Positions 27,101-34,138 of a DNA stretch of 64,000 nucleotides are shown one piece after another (position 1 is the first letter of the stretch; each line of letters opens with the position of its first letter). A program made the translations under genes and the position numbers. Location: positions 186,001-250,000 of the forward strand of contig NZ_MQVV01000014.1 in assembly GCF_002954355.1 (NCBI RefSeq), given 5' to 3'. The stretch is from Nonlabens tegetincola (GTDB taxonomy: Bacteria > Bacteroidota > Bacteroidia > Flavobacteriales > Flavobacteriaceae). The notes beneath the pieces were generated by a model. It was not told the DNA's origin. It did no database searches and worked only from the letters and a program-made list of their open reading frames with translations.

Positions 27101-28459
27101 TTTACCATCTCCAGAAACAACAAACTTGTATTCATCACCATTCAAGGTGGTCGTGTAGGTTCCATCTACGTCTGGCGTATGACGATTTTTAATGATGTGT
27201 TTTGATCCTTGCACCCAGTTTTCAAATATTTTAGTTTCCTTATCAAACAAGGGACCAGAGGTCATGATGAAATTTGCAAGTTTTCCTTTTTCTAGAGAAC
27301 CTACAAGATCATCAGCTTTTAGTATACGGGCTGGTGTTAAAGTAAGGGCTTGTAGGATATCCTCTTCACTTAAACCATACTCCATTGCTTGACGTATATT
27401 CTCATGAAGTTTTTTAACATCCTTAAGGCCATGTGCTGTTATTGAGAATGTGATGTTGTTTTCTTTAAGCACTTTAAGATTTGCAGGCGACTGTTTCCAT
27501 TCTCTCATATCTCCCAGGCTTACGTACCACTCTTGATAAGGATTTGAAACGTCATAAGCGTCAGGAAAATTTATAGGAACGATAAGAGATGCGTTTGTGT
27601 TTTTAATCTCACCTATCATTTCATAAGCATCTTCACCACCTACAATTACAAATTGTTTTCCAACTAAATCACCTACTTTATCAACTCTTAAAATATTTTT
27701 TTTATCACCAGCTTCAATTATTTGAGTAAGGTTCTTGTTTTTTATGAGTGCCTCTAAAGAGAGATCTCGAGTGTTTGAGTTTCCTTTTTCATACCAATTT
27801 GCATCAAAATGAGCCTGTCTAAGTAAGGCAAGGGTTCCCATAAGTGAAGTAGGGTAGGCTTGATTAGTTTGAACACTACGATCTAGAGAAAAATGCTCTG
27901 CATTTTCTCCACGCAAAATTCGATTACCATCATCACCATTATTATTTAAGGCAACTAACATTCCAGTACCACGAGCAATACCATCATGTAAGTGGGTTTG
28001 TACTGTTCCATAACCAACTTCTAAAAGCTTTTTGGCAGCCTTTTCATCGTACTTAAAATAATCAATAGCATTTTGTTCTGCTCTTATGTGATCATTCCAA
28101 TAGTATCCTTTACGACCTTCATCATATTGTTGTGAGCGACTGCGTTCCGCTCGGCTTGGTTTTTTCATAGAAAAATCGCCATATGCTTCGACAAATGAAG
28201 GATAAATATGATTCCCATTTGCATCTTCTATAACGGCATCCTTAGGTATGGATACATTTTTACCTATGCTTTGAATTTTACCATCTTTAATAAGAATAGT
28301 TGCATTTTTGATGACATCACCTGTTCCTGTGTGAACAGTAGCGTTTGTAATTGCTCTTGAAACATTATTTACAGCGCTTATATCATCGTTGTTAGGGAAA
28401 TATTCCTGTGAATGCCCAATAAAACACCACAAGAAGAAAAGGAAAAGAATTTTTTTCAT
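24185..28459 (-). CDS. Very long secreted amidohydrolase, apparent in-frame fusion of two genes
   Basis: The 1424-residue frame begins with a signal peptide (to about residue 17, ending GHSQ). Residues ~35-410 form one amidohydrolase-like module that lacks clear metal-binding HxH (ITAHGL and a PARIL...GSLEKGKLAN tail remain). Residues ~560-960 form a second, with DEHSHIAI near 620, LLHGSANP, CHSYVQ and AFNSDDAEMS near 865, an imidazolonepropionase-like active site. At residue ~990 a second signal peptide appears in frame (MKNLVIAFCALFTVAVSAQ, ATG at 25492), followed by a ~415-residue amidohydrolase-like domain. The layout suggests two normally separate genes, 25493-28459 and 24185-25492, joined by loss of a stop codon. 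Confidence 0.8.
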   Translation of the reverse strand: MKKILFLFFLWCFIGHSQEYFPNNDDISAVNNVSRAITNATVHTGTGDVIKNATILIKDGKIQSIGKNVSIPKDAVIEDANGNHIYPSFVEAYGDFSMKKPSRAERSRSQQYDEGRKGYYWNDHIRAEQNAIDYFKYDEKAAKKLLEVGYGTVQTHLHDGIARGTGMLVALNNNGDDGNRILRGENAEHFSLDRSVQTNQAYPTSLMGTLALLRQAHFDANWYEKGNSNTRDLSLEALIKNKNLTQIIEAGDKKNILRVDKVGDLVGKQFVIVGGEDAYEMIGEIKNTNASLIVPINFPDAYDVSNPYQEWYVSLGDMREWKQSPANLKVLKENNITFSITAHGLKDVKKLHENIRQAMEYGLSEEDILQALTLTPARILKADDLVGSLEKGKLANFIMTSGPLFDKETKIFENWVQGSKHIIKNRHTPDVDGTYTTTLNGDEYKFVVSGDGKKATIKIDTLKLGSKSSFDGQWLNLMMTQKESDDKSYSRIVVQPDGKDLTGTVHLPSGDTLPVTLVASSTEEKEEDQEKEEDNKDKEVKSLGALTYPNLAYGASQRPQQETILYRNATVWTNEDDGILKNTDVLVKDGKIAKIGTNLNAGRARVIDATGKHLTSGIIDEHSHIAIDNGVNEAGHNSTAEVTIEDVVDHEDINLYRDLAGGVTTMQLLHGSANPIGGRSAIIKPKWGYPADEMILENSPKFIKFALGENVKQSRYQNGTRFPQSRMGVEQVFEDYFTRAREYEKTKGTDSFRYDEEMEVMLEILNKERFISCHSYVQSEINMLMKLAERHGFRVNTFTHILEGYKVADKMAEHGVGGSTFSDWWAYKYEVNDAIPYNGAIMHSQGVVTAFNSDDAEMSRRLNQEAAKAVKYGNVNEEDAWKFVTLNPAKLLHIDDRTGSIKVGKDADLVLWNDHPMSVTASADYTMIDGIIFFSKENDLRFRESIKKERQQLVNEMIEAKNKGMKTQTLKSEKKNCMNVKPLTGKLNKMKNLVIAFCALFTVAVSAQQTPASIKKSFTIMNATAHIGNGDVIENSVIIVDKGVITAVADARVVRIDPVGEVIEASGMHVYPGIIAMNSTLGLVEVDAVKASVDQREIGVYNPHIRSIIAYNAESRVVESMRPNGVLIAQVVPRGGRISGQSSVVQLDAWNWEDAVISMDEGIHINWPSSFSRSGSWYNPGPIEPNKKYDENIIELQDFFNDAVAHNMTQDNESNLKFEAMREELNGNGRFYFHVNGEKSIRDVVTFIKKNNIKKPVLVGAQGAQNVTDLLKQNNIPVLAGRVHDLPAREDSDYDMPYKFPYLLAKAGVTVALENSGDMERHQTRNFPFYAGTVAGYGMDKEQALKMITLTPAQILGIDKEYGSLEEGKSATLFISKGDALDMRGNQLTRAFIDGRDISLNSHQTELYERYMKKFGEKPQRTNQ
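25625..25638. repeat. Dispersed palindrome GCTTTCGCGAAAGC (copy 6, inside amidohydrolase)
   Basis: Perfect 14-bp palindrome, read as FRES in the frame of the first amidohydrolase, shortly before the fusion junction. Confidence 0.85.
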
Positions 28460-28541
28460 CTTTTAAGACTGATTATTATGATATAAATTTTTGTTAAGGC
28501 TTAAAGATAGTTGAGCCGTTGCTAAATAAAAGTTAAAACTA

Positions 28542-29645
28542 CTAGTAGTAATTCACTAGTAATGCAACTACGTAATTGTAGGTGTCAATTCCTTTAGGTT
28601 GATTATTAACTTTTAAATAGGAATCATAGACAGAATGTGAAACCTTTTCCACCAATCCATCTTGATATGGTTTCCAAAAATCTCTTAATTCTTGATAGTT
28701 TTTGAAAATACCTGGTTTAATTTCTTTAGCTACCACAGCATACTTTTCAGGGTCTCGTAAGTACAAATCATTCAAACAAAATTTAAGGGCGTATAAACTA
28801 GCACTGTATTGAAAATGACGATCAGGATGTTTTAATCCAGCATCAATAGCTATAAAATTTGCTTCGTTTTCTTTGGCAAACCCTAGTTGATGAGCCATTT
28901 CATGCAAGCATAGCACTGGAGTTTTGTATGCGTTTATCCAGCCATTAATTTGAGCTTCTCCTGTTAATGGATTTAAATAACCACTGTAACCCATATAAGT
29001 AAGTGGTACTGTAAGCAATGATTTTTTCAAACTTACGTTTGAATACTTTATCCTAGTATTATTGAGGTGGTAATTCTCAAAAGCCATAGGAGCCATATTC
29101 ATCCAAACCATTTGGTCGTTTCCAAAATCTACTTTTAGAGAATCGTTGTCTTGGATTGATTCATGTAAATTATTGCTAAGCTCAATGAAATCTTTAGTCA
29201 CCTGGAGTAACTGCTCTGTAGAATAATCTTCTTCAATTTCCAGTATTTCGTGCATGGGTAATCGATAGTAATTAAAACCCCAAGCCATATGAAAATAAAA
29301 AATAATAACATTGAGCGTAATTAAGATCTTTGCAACTTGTTTACCTATTTTTCTTTTAAGAATCGGATTGTTTACTGAATTCTTATTCTTAATTAAATAA
29401 AGACTTTTGGCTATCAACTTAATGATCCATTTTATAAGCAAAAGGATAAGTAATGAATAAATAAAATCACCAAAGGAAAAGGGAATCCAGCCTAGTCCTA
29501 TGCGCATAGCATCTGCTATAAAGGGATAGATACCGTTGCTGTAATAAACCTCGATAAAATCATTTGCATATTTTAACCCGAAAAATACCATAAACTGGCC
29601 AACGAGTATGACGCTATATAATAGAATTTTTGCTTTGACTTTCAT
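28542..29645 (-). CDS. DUF3810-type membrane protein with HExxH motif
   Basis: The 367-residue protein has three N-terminal hydrophobic segments (about residues 8-25, 55-75 and 105-125) and then a soluble domain. Around residue 230 the sequence CLHEMAHQLGF carries a zinc-metalloprotease HExxH motif, followed by KENEANFIA with a possible third ligand Glu. This arrangement matches the DUF3810 family of Bacteroidota. A membrane-anchored peptidase is the natural inference; the substrate is unknown. It is upstream of the amidohydrolase gene on the same strand with 82 bp between. Confidence 0.8.
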   Translation of the reverse strand: MKVKAKILLYSVILVGQFMVFFGLKYANDFIEVYYSNGIYPFIADAMRIGLGWIPFSFGDFIYSLLILLLIKWIIKLIAKSLYLIKNKNSVNNPILKRKIGKQVAKILITLNVIIFYFHMAWGFNYYRLPMHEILEIEEDYSTEQLLQVTKDFIELSNNLHESIQDNDSLKVDFGNDQMVWMNMAPMAFENYHLNNTRIKYSNVSLKKSLLTVPLTYMGYSGYLNPLTGEAQINGWINAYKTPVLCLHEMAHQLGFAKENEANFIAIDAGLKHPDRHFQYSASLYALKFCLNDLYLRDPEKYAVVAKEIKPGIFKNYQELRDFWKPYQDGLVEKVSHSVYDSYLKVNNQPKGIDTYNYVVALLVNYY

Positions 29646-29715
29646 CTGGTACTAAAGTAAACTATTCCTAGGTAAGCTGGCTTTTAATTGTTTATTTTAG
29701 CATTAAATTCAAGTT

Positions 29716-29907
29716 ATGACACAACGTAAAAGAAACCCCAAAATTGGAATATTATTAGCGATACTATTCGTGGGATTTGGTTCATGGCGCTTAGTAGATT
29801 ATTTTTTCTATGATCAAAATATTCCAACATGGCGTTTAGCATTTTCTGCTATTTTTATCATCTACGGTCTATTCTTGGCCTATTCAGCTTTTACAAAAAA
29901 TGAATAA
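29716..29907 (+). CDS. Small membrane protein, first of a tandem pair
   Basis: The 63-residue protein has two hydrophobic helices (about residues 10-28 and 42-58) separated by YDQNIPTW. The next gene encodes a paralogue with the same plan. The two reading frames overlap by 8 bp, so they are translationally coupled. Function unknown. Confidence 0.6.
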   Translation: MTQRKRNPKIGILLAILFVGFGSWRLVDYFFYDQNIPTWRLAFSAIFIIYGLFLAYSAFTKNE

Positions 29908-30088
29908 AAAGAACTACACCTTGTTTCTTAACCTAGCCTTCATTGGTATAGGTGGTTATAAGCTATACCAGCATTTTATTGACGGCGTTGAACTACCTAC
30001 TTATCAAATAGTGCTAGCCGGATTTCTAGTTCTTATGGGTATTTATCAATTAATAATGCTCAATAGAAATTTTAAAAAACCAGAATAA
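29900..30088 (+). CDS. Small membrane protein, second of a tandem pair
   Basis: The 62-residue protein again has two hydrophobic helices (about residues 7-22 and 36-54) separated by GVELPTYQ, aligning with the previous protein at the G-x-x-x-L/Y-x-x-F/H and P-T-W/Y positions. It probably arose by local duplication, and the two could form a heterodimer (inference). Function unknown. Confidence 0.6.
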   Translation: MNKKNYTLFLNLAFIGIGGYKLYQHFIDGVELPTYQIVLAGFLVLMGIYQLIMLNRNFKKPE

Positions 30089-30107
30089 TTAATGGTACTT
30101 ATTCAGA

Positions 30108-30659
30108 TTATTTAGATTTGCGTAAGTGATATTCAATTTCTTTTATCCATTCCTCGCGATCATTTACAGTAAATAGATATTGTTTATCCTGGGTATGAAC
30201 TATAAATTGATTTTTAATCCATCTAAACTTGTGAGTTGGTTCTATATTAAGAATGTTAGAAAACCGAATATTATGTTGACCAGCTTGAAAATTTAATTTA
30301 TGACTTTTAAAAATCAAACCTAGGTTGGTTATCAAAAGCTTTCCACCAACCATCTCATATTTTTTCTTAAAGTTTGCTGGACCTTGGGCTATAATTTCTT
30401 CTTCATGTTCAAGAGTAGGTTGAGACTTTTTGTTCCAGCCTTTTCCCATTTTTATCATGATTGTAGGAAATACAAAAGTGAAGAACAGAGCAAAAAAGAA
30501 GGCGTTAAATAAAACGTATTGCCACGTGAATAAATCTTTATCCATGTAATATGTCATGAGCGCCATAATACCACCGTAAGTAATCGAGGTGAATAAAAAG
30601 GTAACTAGTCTAACTTTCCAGTTTGCTTTGTATTTTATTCCTATCTCCTTAATCGCCAT
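30108..30659 (-). CDS. Membrane protein with GRAM-like C-terminal domain
   Basis: The 183-residue protein has two hydrophobic helices (about residues 15-37 and 45-68) followed by a soluble domain with the GRAM/PH-like pattern GGKLLITNLGLIFKSHK ... FSNILNIEP ... FIVHTQDKQYLFTVNDREEWIKEIE. Such domains bind lipids or proteins at membranes; no specific partner is visible. It begins 6 bp after ribH, so it is probably in the same transcript. Confidence 0.65.
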   Translation of the reverse strand: MAIKEIGIKYKANWKVRLVTFLFTSITYGGIMALMTYYMDKDLFTWQYVLFNAFFFALFFTFVFPTIMIKMGKGWNKKSQPTLEHEEEIIAQGPANFKKKYEMVGGKLLITNLGLIFKSHKLNFQAGQHNIRFSNILNIEPTHKFRWIKNQFIVHTQDKQYLFTVNDREEWIKEIEYHLRKSK

Positions 30660-30665
30660 ATAGGG

Positions 30666-31187
30666 TTATATACTCATTTTCAGGTTACCCATTTTAATCG
30701 CTACCACTGCCGCTTCAGACCCTTTATTGCCGTGAACGCCACCGCTGCGAGCAACAGATTGCTCGTGAGTATCATCTGTAAGAACACAAAAAACTACAGG
30801 GATATTAGTGCTATTTAAATTTAAATCTTTTATTCCTTGCGTAACTCCTTGACATACAAAATCAAAATGAGCTGTTTCACCACGAATTACACTACCTATA
30901 GCAATAATAACATCTAATTGCTTTTTTAGATTGCGTTCTTTCATAGGATAGGTGCTCTTTTGCATTTGAGAACAACCGTAAATAAGTTCAAATGAACCAG
31001 GGACATTCATTCTGAAAATACGCTCTTCATCCACGCCGCAATCTAGGAGTGTTTCATACGCACCTTTAAATAGATTTTCGGTAATATCATCGTTCCATTC
31101 ACTTACCACAATTCCTACTCGCAGTTCACTAGAATCTGGTAGTTCATTTTTATTGTATTCTGAAAGGTTTTTTCCTGCTGTTGCCAT
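30666..31187 (-). CDS. ribH: 6,7-dimethyl-8-ribityllumazine synthase
   Basis: The 173-residue enzyme condenses 5-amino-6-ribitylamino-uracil with 3,4-dihydroxy-2-butanone 4-phosphate in riboflavin synthesis. Family motifs are present: VVSEWNDDITENLFKGA near residue 28, VPGSFELIYG near 65, GSVIRGETAHFDFVC near 97 with the catalytic His, and the GNKGSEAAVVAI end helix. Length is slightly above the usual ~155 because of an N-terminal extension. No other rib gene is adjacent. Confidence 0.95.
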   Translation of the reverse strand: MATAGKNLSEYNKNELPDSSELRVGIVVSEWNDDITENLFKGAYETLLDCGVDEERIFRMNVPGSFELIYGCSQMQKSTYPMKERNLKKQLDVIIAIGSVIRGETAHFDFVCQGVTQGIKDLNLNSTNIPVVFCVLTDDTHEQSVARSGGVHGNKGSEAAVVAIKMGNLKMSI

Positions 31188-31201
31188 GGTTACAATTTTG
31201 T

Positions 31202-31219
31202 GACTGTAAAAATACAGTC
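31202..31219. promoter_or_regulatory. Short inverted repeat in front of ribH
   Basis: GACTGTA - AAAA - TACAGTC, two 7-bp arms, 15 bp upstream of the ribH start. It could be an operator or a small leader hairpin. It does not resemble an FMN riboswitch, which would be much longer. Function not established. Confidence 0.3.
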
Positions 31220-31250
31220 GGTTTGATAGTTACTTAGTTAAATTAACTAA

Positions 31251-31287
31251 AAAAGCCGTCGTAGAAAAGTGTTCTGCGACGGCCTTT
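31251..31287 (-). terminator. Intrinsic terminator after the TPR-protein gene
   Basis: Stem GCCGTCGTAGAA / TTCTGCGACGGC (31255-31266 / 31272-31283, one mismatch), preceded on the plus strand by an A-run that gives the U-tract of a leftward transcript. It is about 20 nt past the stop codon. Confidence 0.75.
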
Positions 31288-31304
31288 AGGTAGTTTAAAA
31301 TACA

Positions 31305-32105
31305 CTAGTTTTTTGAAGCTCTAGCTTGAGCTAATAAAACTTGTGCTGTAGTTTTTTCATCAGACTCTGGGAATTCTGATTCAATTTTTTCTAATGCATC
31401 AACTGCTGTACTATTATCTCCTGCTTGTAGAGCAGCCTGTGCAGCTTTTAATAAGTACTTAGGTGATGTGAATTCATTTGATTCTATTTCTGCAGCCTCT
31501 AGGTAGTAAGGAATAGCTTGTTCTGCTTGATTAGCTTGTACTAGAGCATCTGCGATACCAGCCTTAGCAAGAGATGCAAGTACAGAACCGTTACCATCGT
31601 ATTCAGATAAATAATCGATAGCTTTTTGATATTTGTCACCACCTATGTTCAGGTAAGCCATTCCCGCTTTATAGTTAGCTATGTTTGCAGCATCAGTACC
31701 AGCGTATTCTTCAGCTATTTTGGCATATCCGTATTTACCATTTACACCTTCTATAGAAAGCATGAATAGCGAGTCTTTTTCTTGAGTGCTAGTTGAGTTC
31801 ATTGCTAGGTCAAAGTACTTGTCAGCCTCTTTACTTTCAACGATAGCTTCATCGGCTTTAGGCGCCATAACAAAATTGTTGTAAGCCCAGTATCCTAATG
31901 CTACAAGAGCAGCTACACCAACGATAGCAAAAATGATATTTTGATTTTTACTTACCCATTCTTCAGTTTTACTCGCACCTTCATCTAGGGTGCTAAAAAC
32001 TTCGGCAGTAGTAGATTCACTCTCGTCAAAGATTTCTTCTACGTCATTATCAATCTTTTCTTTCTTCGTTTTAGGTTTATATCCGCGCTTATTATACGTT
32101 GCCAT
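31305..32105 (-). CDS. Membrane-anchored tetratricopeptide-repeat protein
   Basis: The preferred start is the ATG at 32105 (MATYNKRGYKPKTKKEK...), giving 266 residues; the longer frame to 32189 adds an unlikely hydrophobic leader. After a basic/acidic N-terminal segment there is one transmembrane helix (IIFAIVGVAALVALGYWAY, about residues 56-74). Then come helical TPR-like repeats (AKIAEEYAGTDAANIANYKAG, YQKAIDYLSEY, AIPYYLEAAE). The plan resembles the YfgM/PpiD-associated family but sequence-level identity is not claimed. It is divergent from recF. Confidence 0.75.
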   Translation of the reverse strand: MATYNKRGYKPKTKKEKIDNDVEEIFDESESTTAEVFSTLDEGASKTEEWVSKNQNIIFAIVGVAALVALGYWAYNNFVMAPKADEAIVESKEADKYFDLAMNSTSTQEKDSLFMLSIEGVNGKYGYAKIAEEYAGTDAANIANYKAGMAYLNIGGDKYQKAIDYLSEYDGNGSVLASLAKAGIADALVQANQAEQAIPYYLEAAEIESNEFTSPKYLLKAAQAALQAGDNSTAVDALEKIESEFPESDEKTTAQVLLAQARASKN

Positions 32106-32258
32106 AATTTGATTGTTAAACGCGCAAAAATATAACAATTCTGCAATTATAAAAACGTGTGAAAGCTTTATTGTTAACACCTGCATCAATTACATTTGCA
32201 GGAAATAGATTTCTGTTAAGATCTATGATATAATTAATGCTTTGTTTGTGGTGTTTTC

Positions 32259-32272
32259 GCTTTCGCGAAAGC
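32259..32272. repeat. Dispersed palindrome GCTTTCGCGAAAGC (copy 7, intergenic)
   Basis: Perfect 14-bp palindrome in the divergent gap between the TPR gene and recF. The flank TGGTGTTTTC is the same as at copy 1. Confidence 0.85.
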
Positions 32273-32360
32273 GTACTTAATCTAATAAAAATAGCCAATA
32301 ATAAGTTATTGTTATTCTTGTTTATAACAGGTGTTAATATCTCTAATGAGTCTAAAAATC

Positions 32361-33440
32361 ATGCATTTAACTAACTTACATCTTATAAACTACAAAAGTT
32401 TTGAAGCGGCAGATTTTGATCTGGATGAACGCATCAATTGTTTTGTTGGTAATAATGGAATAGGTAAGACTAATGTGCTCGATGCTATATATCACCTAGC
32501 ACTTACTAAAAGTTATTTCAATCCAATAACGGTTCAAAACATTAAGCATGGCGAAGAGTTTTTTGTTATAAGCGGTGAATTTCTCAAAAATGAACAAGTA
32601 GAAAAAATTACTGTAAGCGCCAAACGAGGAAACAAAAAGGTAGTTAAACGCAATGGTAAGATTTACGACAAATTAAGTGAGCACATAGGTTTAATCCCTG
32701 TGGTGATTATATCACCTGCTGATAGGGATTTGATTACCGAAGGCAGTGATACTAGACGTAAATTTCTGGATAGTGTGATATCCCTAGAAAACTCGGTCTA
32801 TTTCAATAGTTTAATAAAGTACAACAAGCTTATTCAACAACGTAATGCGTTGCTCAAGTATTTTGCAGCCAATAGAAAATTTGACAGTGCAGCTTTACAA
32901 GTTTATGACGAGCAATTGATTCCTTTAGTCAAAGAAATTCACTTAACAAGGGTTGATTTTTTAGAGCAGTTCTTACCAATATTTAAAGATTTTTATGCTC
33001 AAATTTCGAGTAGTAGTGAAGATGTTACGATTCATTATAAATCGGACCTTCATAATACTGATGCGGCACAGCTCTTTACACAAGCACAGCAAAAGGACAT
33101 GCATTTACAATACACTAGTGTAGGTGTGCATAAGGATGATTTAATTTTTACTTTGCAAGATTATCCCATAAAAAAATATGGTAGTCAAGGACAACAAAAA
33201 AGCTTTTTGACAGCTTTAAAGTTGGCCCAATTTCAATTCATCAAAGAACGTAGTGGTGTAACTCCTATTTTGTTATTGGATGATATTTTTGATAAATTAG
33301 ATGAAAACCGCGTGAGTCAGCTCATCAATATGGTAAATGACGATAGATTCGGTCAAATTTTTATAAGTGATACGCACACAGATAGGACTGAAGCCGTTAT
33401 TAAAACTACTGATCAATCTTATAAGATCTTTGAATTATGA
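32361..33440 (+). CDS. recF: DNA replication and repair protein RecF
   Basis: The 359-residue SMC-like ATPase loads RecA at gaps with RecO and RecR. The start chosen is the ATG at 32361 ([15 protein letters not shown]), matching the canonical RecF N-terminus; the longer frame adds ten residues. Walker [14 protein letters not shown] is near residue 30, the signature YGSQGQQKS near 270 and Walker [16 protein letters not shown] near 305. The next lipoprotein gene overlaps its stop codon by 4 bp. Confidence 0.95.
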   Translation: MHLTNLHLINYKSFEAADFDLDERINCFVGNNGIGKTNVLDAIYHLALTKSYFNPITVQNIKHGEEFFVISGEFLKNEQVEKITVSAKRGNKKVVKRNGKIYDKLSEHIGLIPVVIISPADRDLITEGSDTRRKFLDSVISLENSVYFNSLIKYNKLIQQRNALLKYFAANRKFDSAALQVYDEQLIPLVKEIHLTRVDFLEQFLPIFKDFYAQISSSSEDVTIHYKSDLHNTDAAQLFTQAQQKDMHLQYTSVGVHKDDLIFTLQDYPIKKYGSQGQQKSFLTALKLAQFQFIKERSGVTPILLLDDIFDKLDENRVSQLINMVNDDRFGQIFISDTHTDRTEAVIKTTDQSYKIFEL

Positions 33441-33850
33441 AACTAAGAATAGTACTGTTAATAGCTAGCTTATTATTTATTTCATGTAGTAGTGATAGTG
33501 ATAAAAAACTTGAATTACTGGATGGTTATTGGAATATCGATACGGTTACTTTACCCGATGGTAGTGAGAAGGAATTCCCTTTCTCCAACCATATGGATCA
33601 TTTTGAAGTAGAAGGACTGAACGGTGTAAAACACAGAGTGAGCCCTACTTACGATGGTGGTTTTGTAAATTATGGCAGTCCGGTGTACTTTAAATGGCAA
33701 GAAAACGAAGATGAACTAATTCTTATTTTTAAGGAAGGAGATAATTCTTACCAGCAAAGTGTTGAAGAAGTGACAACTACCGATCTAGAACTGAAACACG
33801 AAAACGGTACTATTTATTCATACAAACGATATACGTCTAATGAGGAATAA
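33437..33850 (+). CDS. Putative lipoprotein, lipocalin-like
   Basis: The 137-residue protein has a signal peptide with lipobox LFISC (Cys17) and a short Ser/Asp linker. Its beta-rich domain opens with [16 protein letters not shown], reminiscent of the lipocalin-like (DUF5004/lipocalin_4 type) lipoproteins of Bacteroidota. It overlaps recF by 4 bp and the DUF721 gene starts inside its last codons, so the three are one operon. Function unknown. Confidence 0.7.
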   Translation: MKLRIVLLIASLLFISCSSDSDKKLELLDGYWNIDTVTLPDGSEKEFPFSNHMDHFEVEGLNGVKHRVSPTYDGGFVNYGSPVYFKWQENEDELILIFKEGDNSYQQSVEEVTTTDLELKHENGTIYSYKRYTSNEE

Positions 33851-34138
33851 TAAAAAAGAAGATTTTGTAGATATGAAAGAGGTCTTAAAAATTTTAAGAC
33901 TGAAAATAACCTACAAAAAGGTTTTGATAAAGTTGACGTTAATAAAGCCTGGGAACAAGTAATGGGTCCTGGAATTTCAAACTATACCACTCATGTAAAG
34001 TTTGATAACGGAACTTTATTAGTTTCTCTATCTTCTTCTGTACTTAGACAGGAATTGCTTTACGGAAGATCAAAAATTGTAGAAAATCTAAATGAGCATT
34101 TAGGAAAGGAGCTCATCCAGAAAATTATATTGAGGTAA
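33840..34138 (+). pseudogene. DUF721 / DciA-like gene with a frameshift
   Basis: Translation from the ATG at 33840 gives [17 protein letters not shown] and then runs out of homology. From 33890 a different frame gives NFKTENNLQKGFDK, VDVNKAWEQVMGPGISNYTTH, LLVSLSSSVLRQELLYG and ends in KELIQKIILR at the TAA 34136-34138. Joined, these make a standard ~100-residue DUF721 (DciA-like) protein. The break is at a run of five A (33887-33891), where six would restore the frame. DUF721 next to recF is usual in Flavobacteriia. DciA is a replicative helicase loader in other bacteria. The shift may be a sequencing error, a real mutation or a -1 recoding site. Confidence 0.75.

Noticed and set aside
31188-31304. 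FMN riboswitch in front of ribH
   Set aside because: Only a 7-bp inverted repeat is present; the space is too short and lacks the conserved FMN aptamer segments.
32116-32298. 60-residue minus-strand ORF over the TPR gene start
   Set aside because: It overlaps the TPR gene start region and has no family features; part of it is read from the palindrome.
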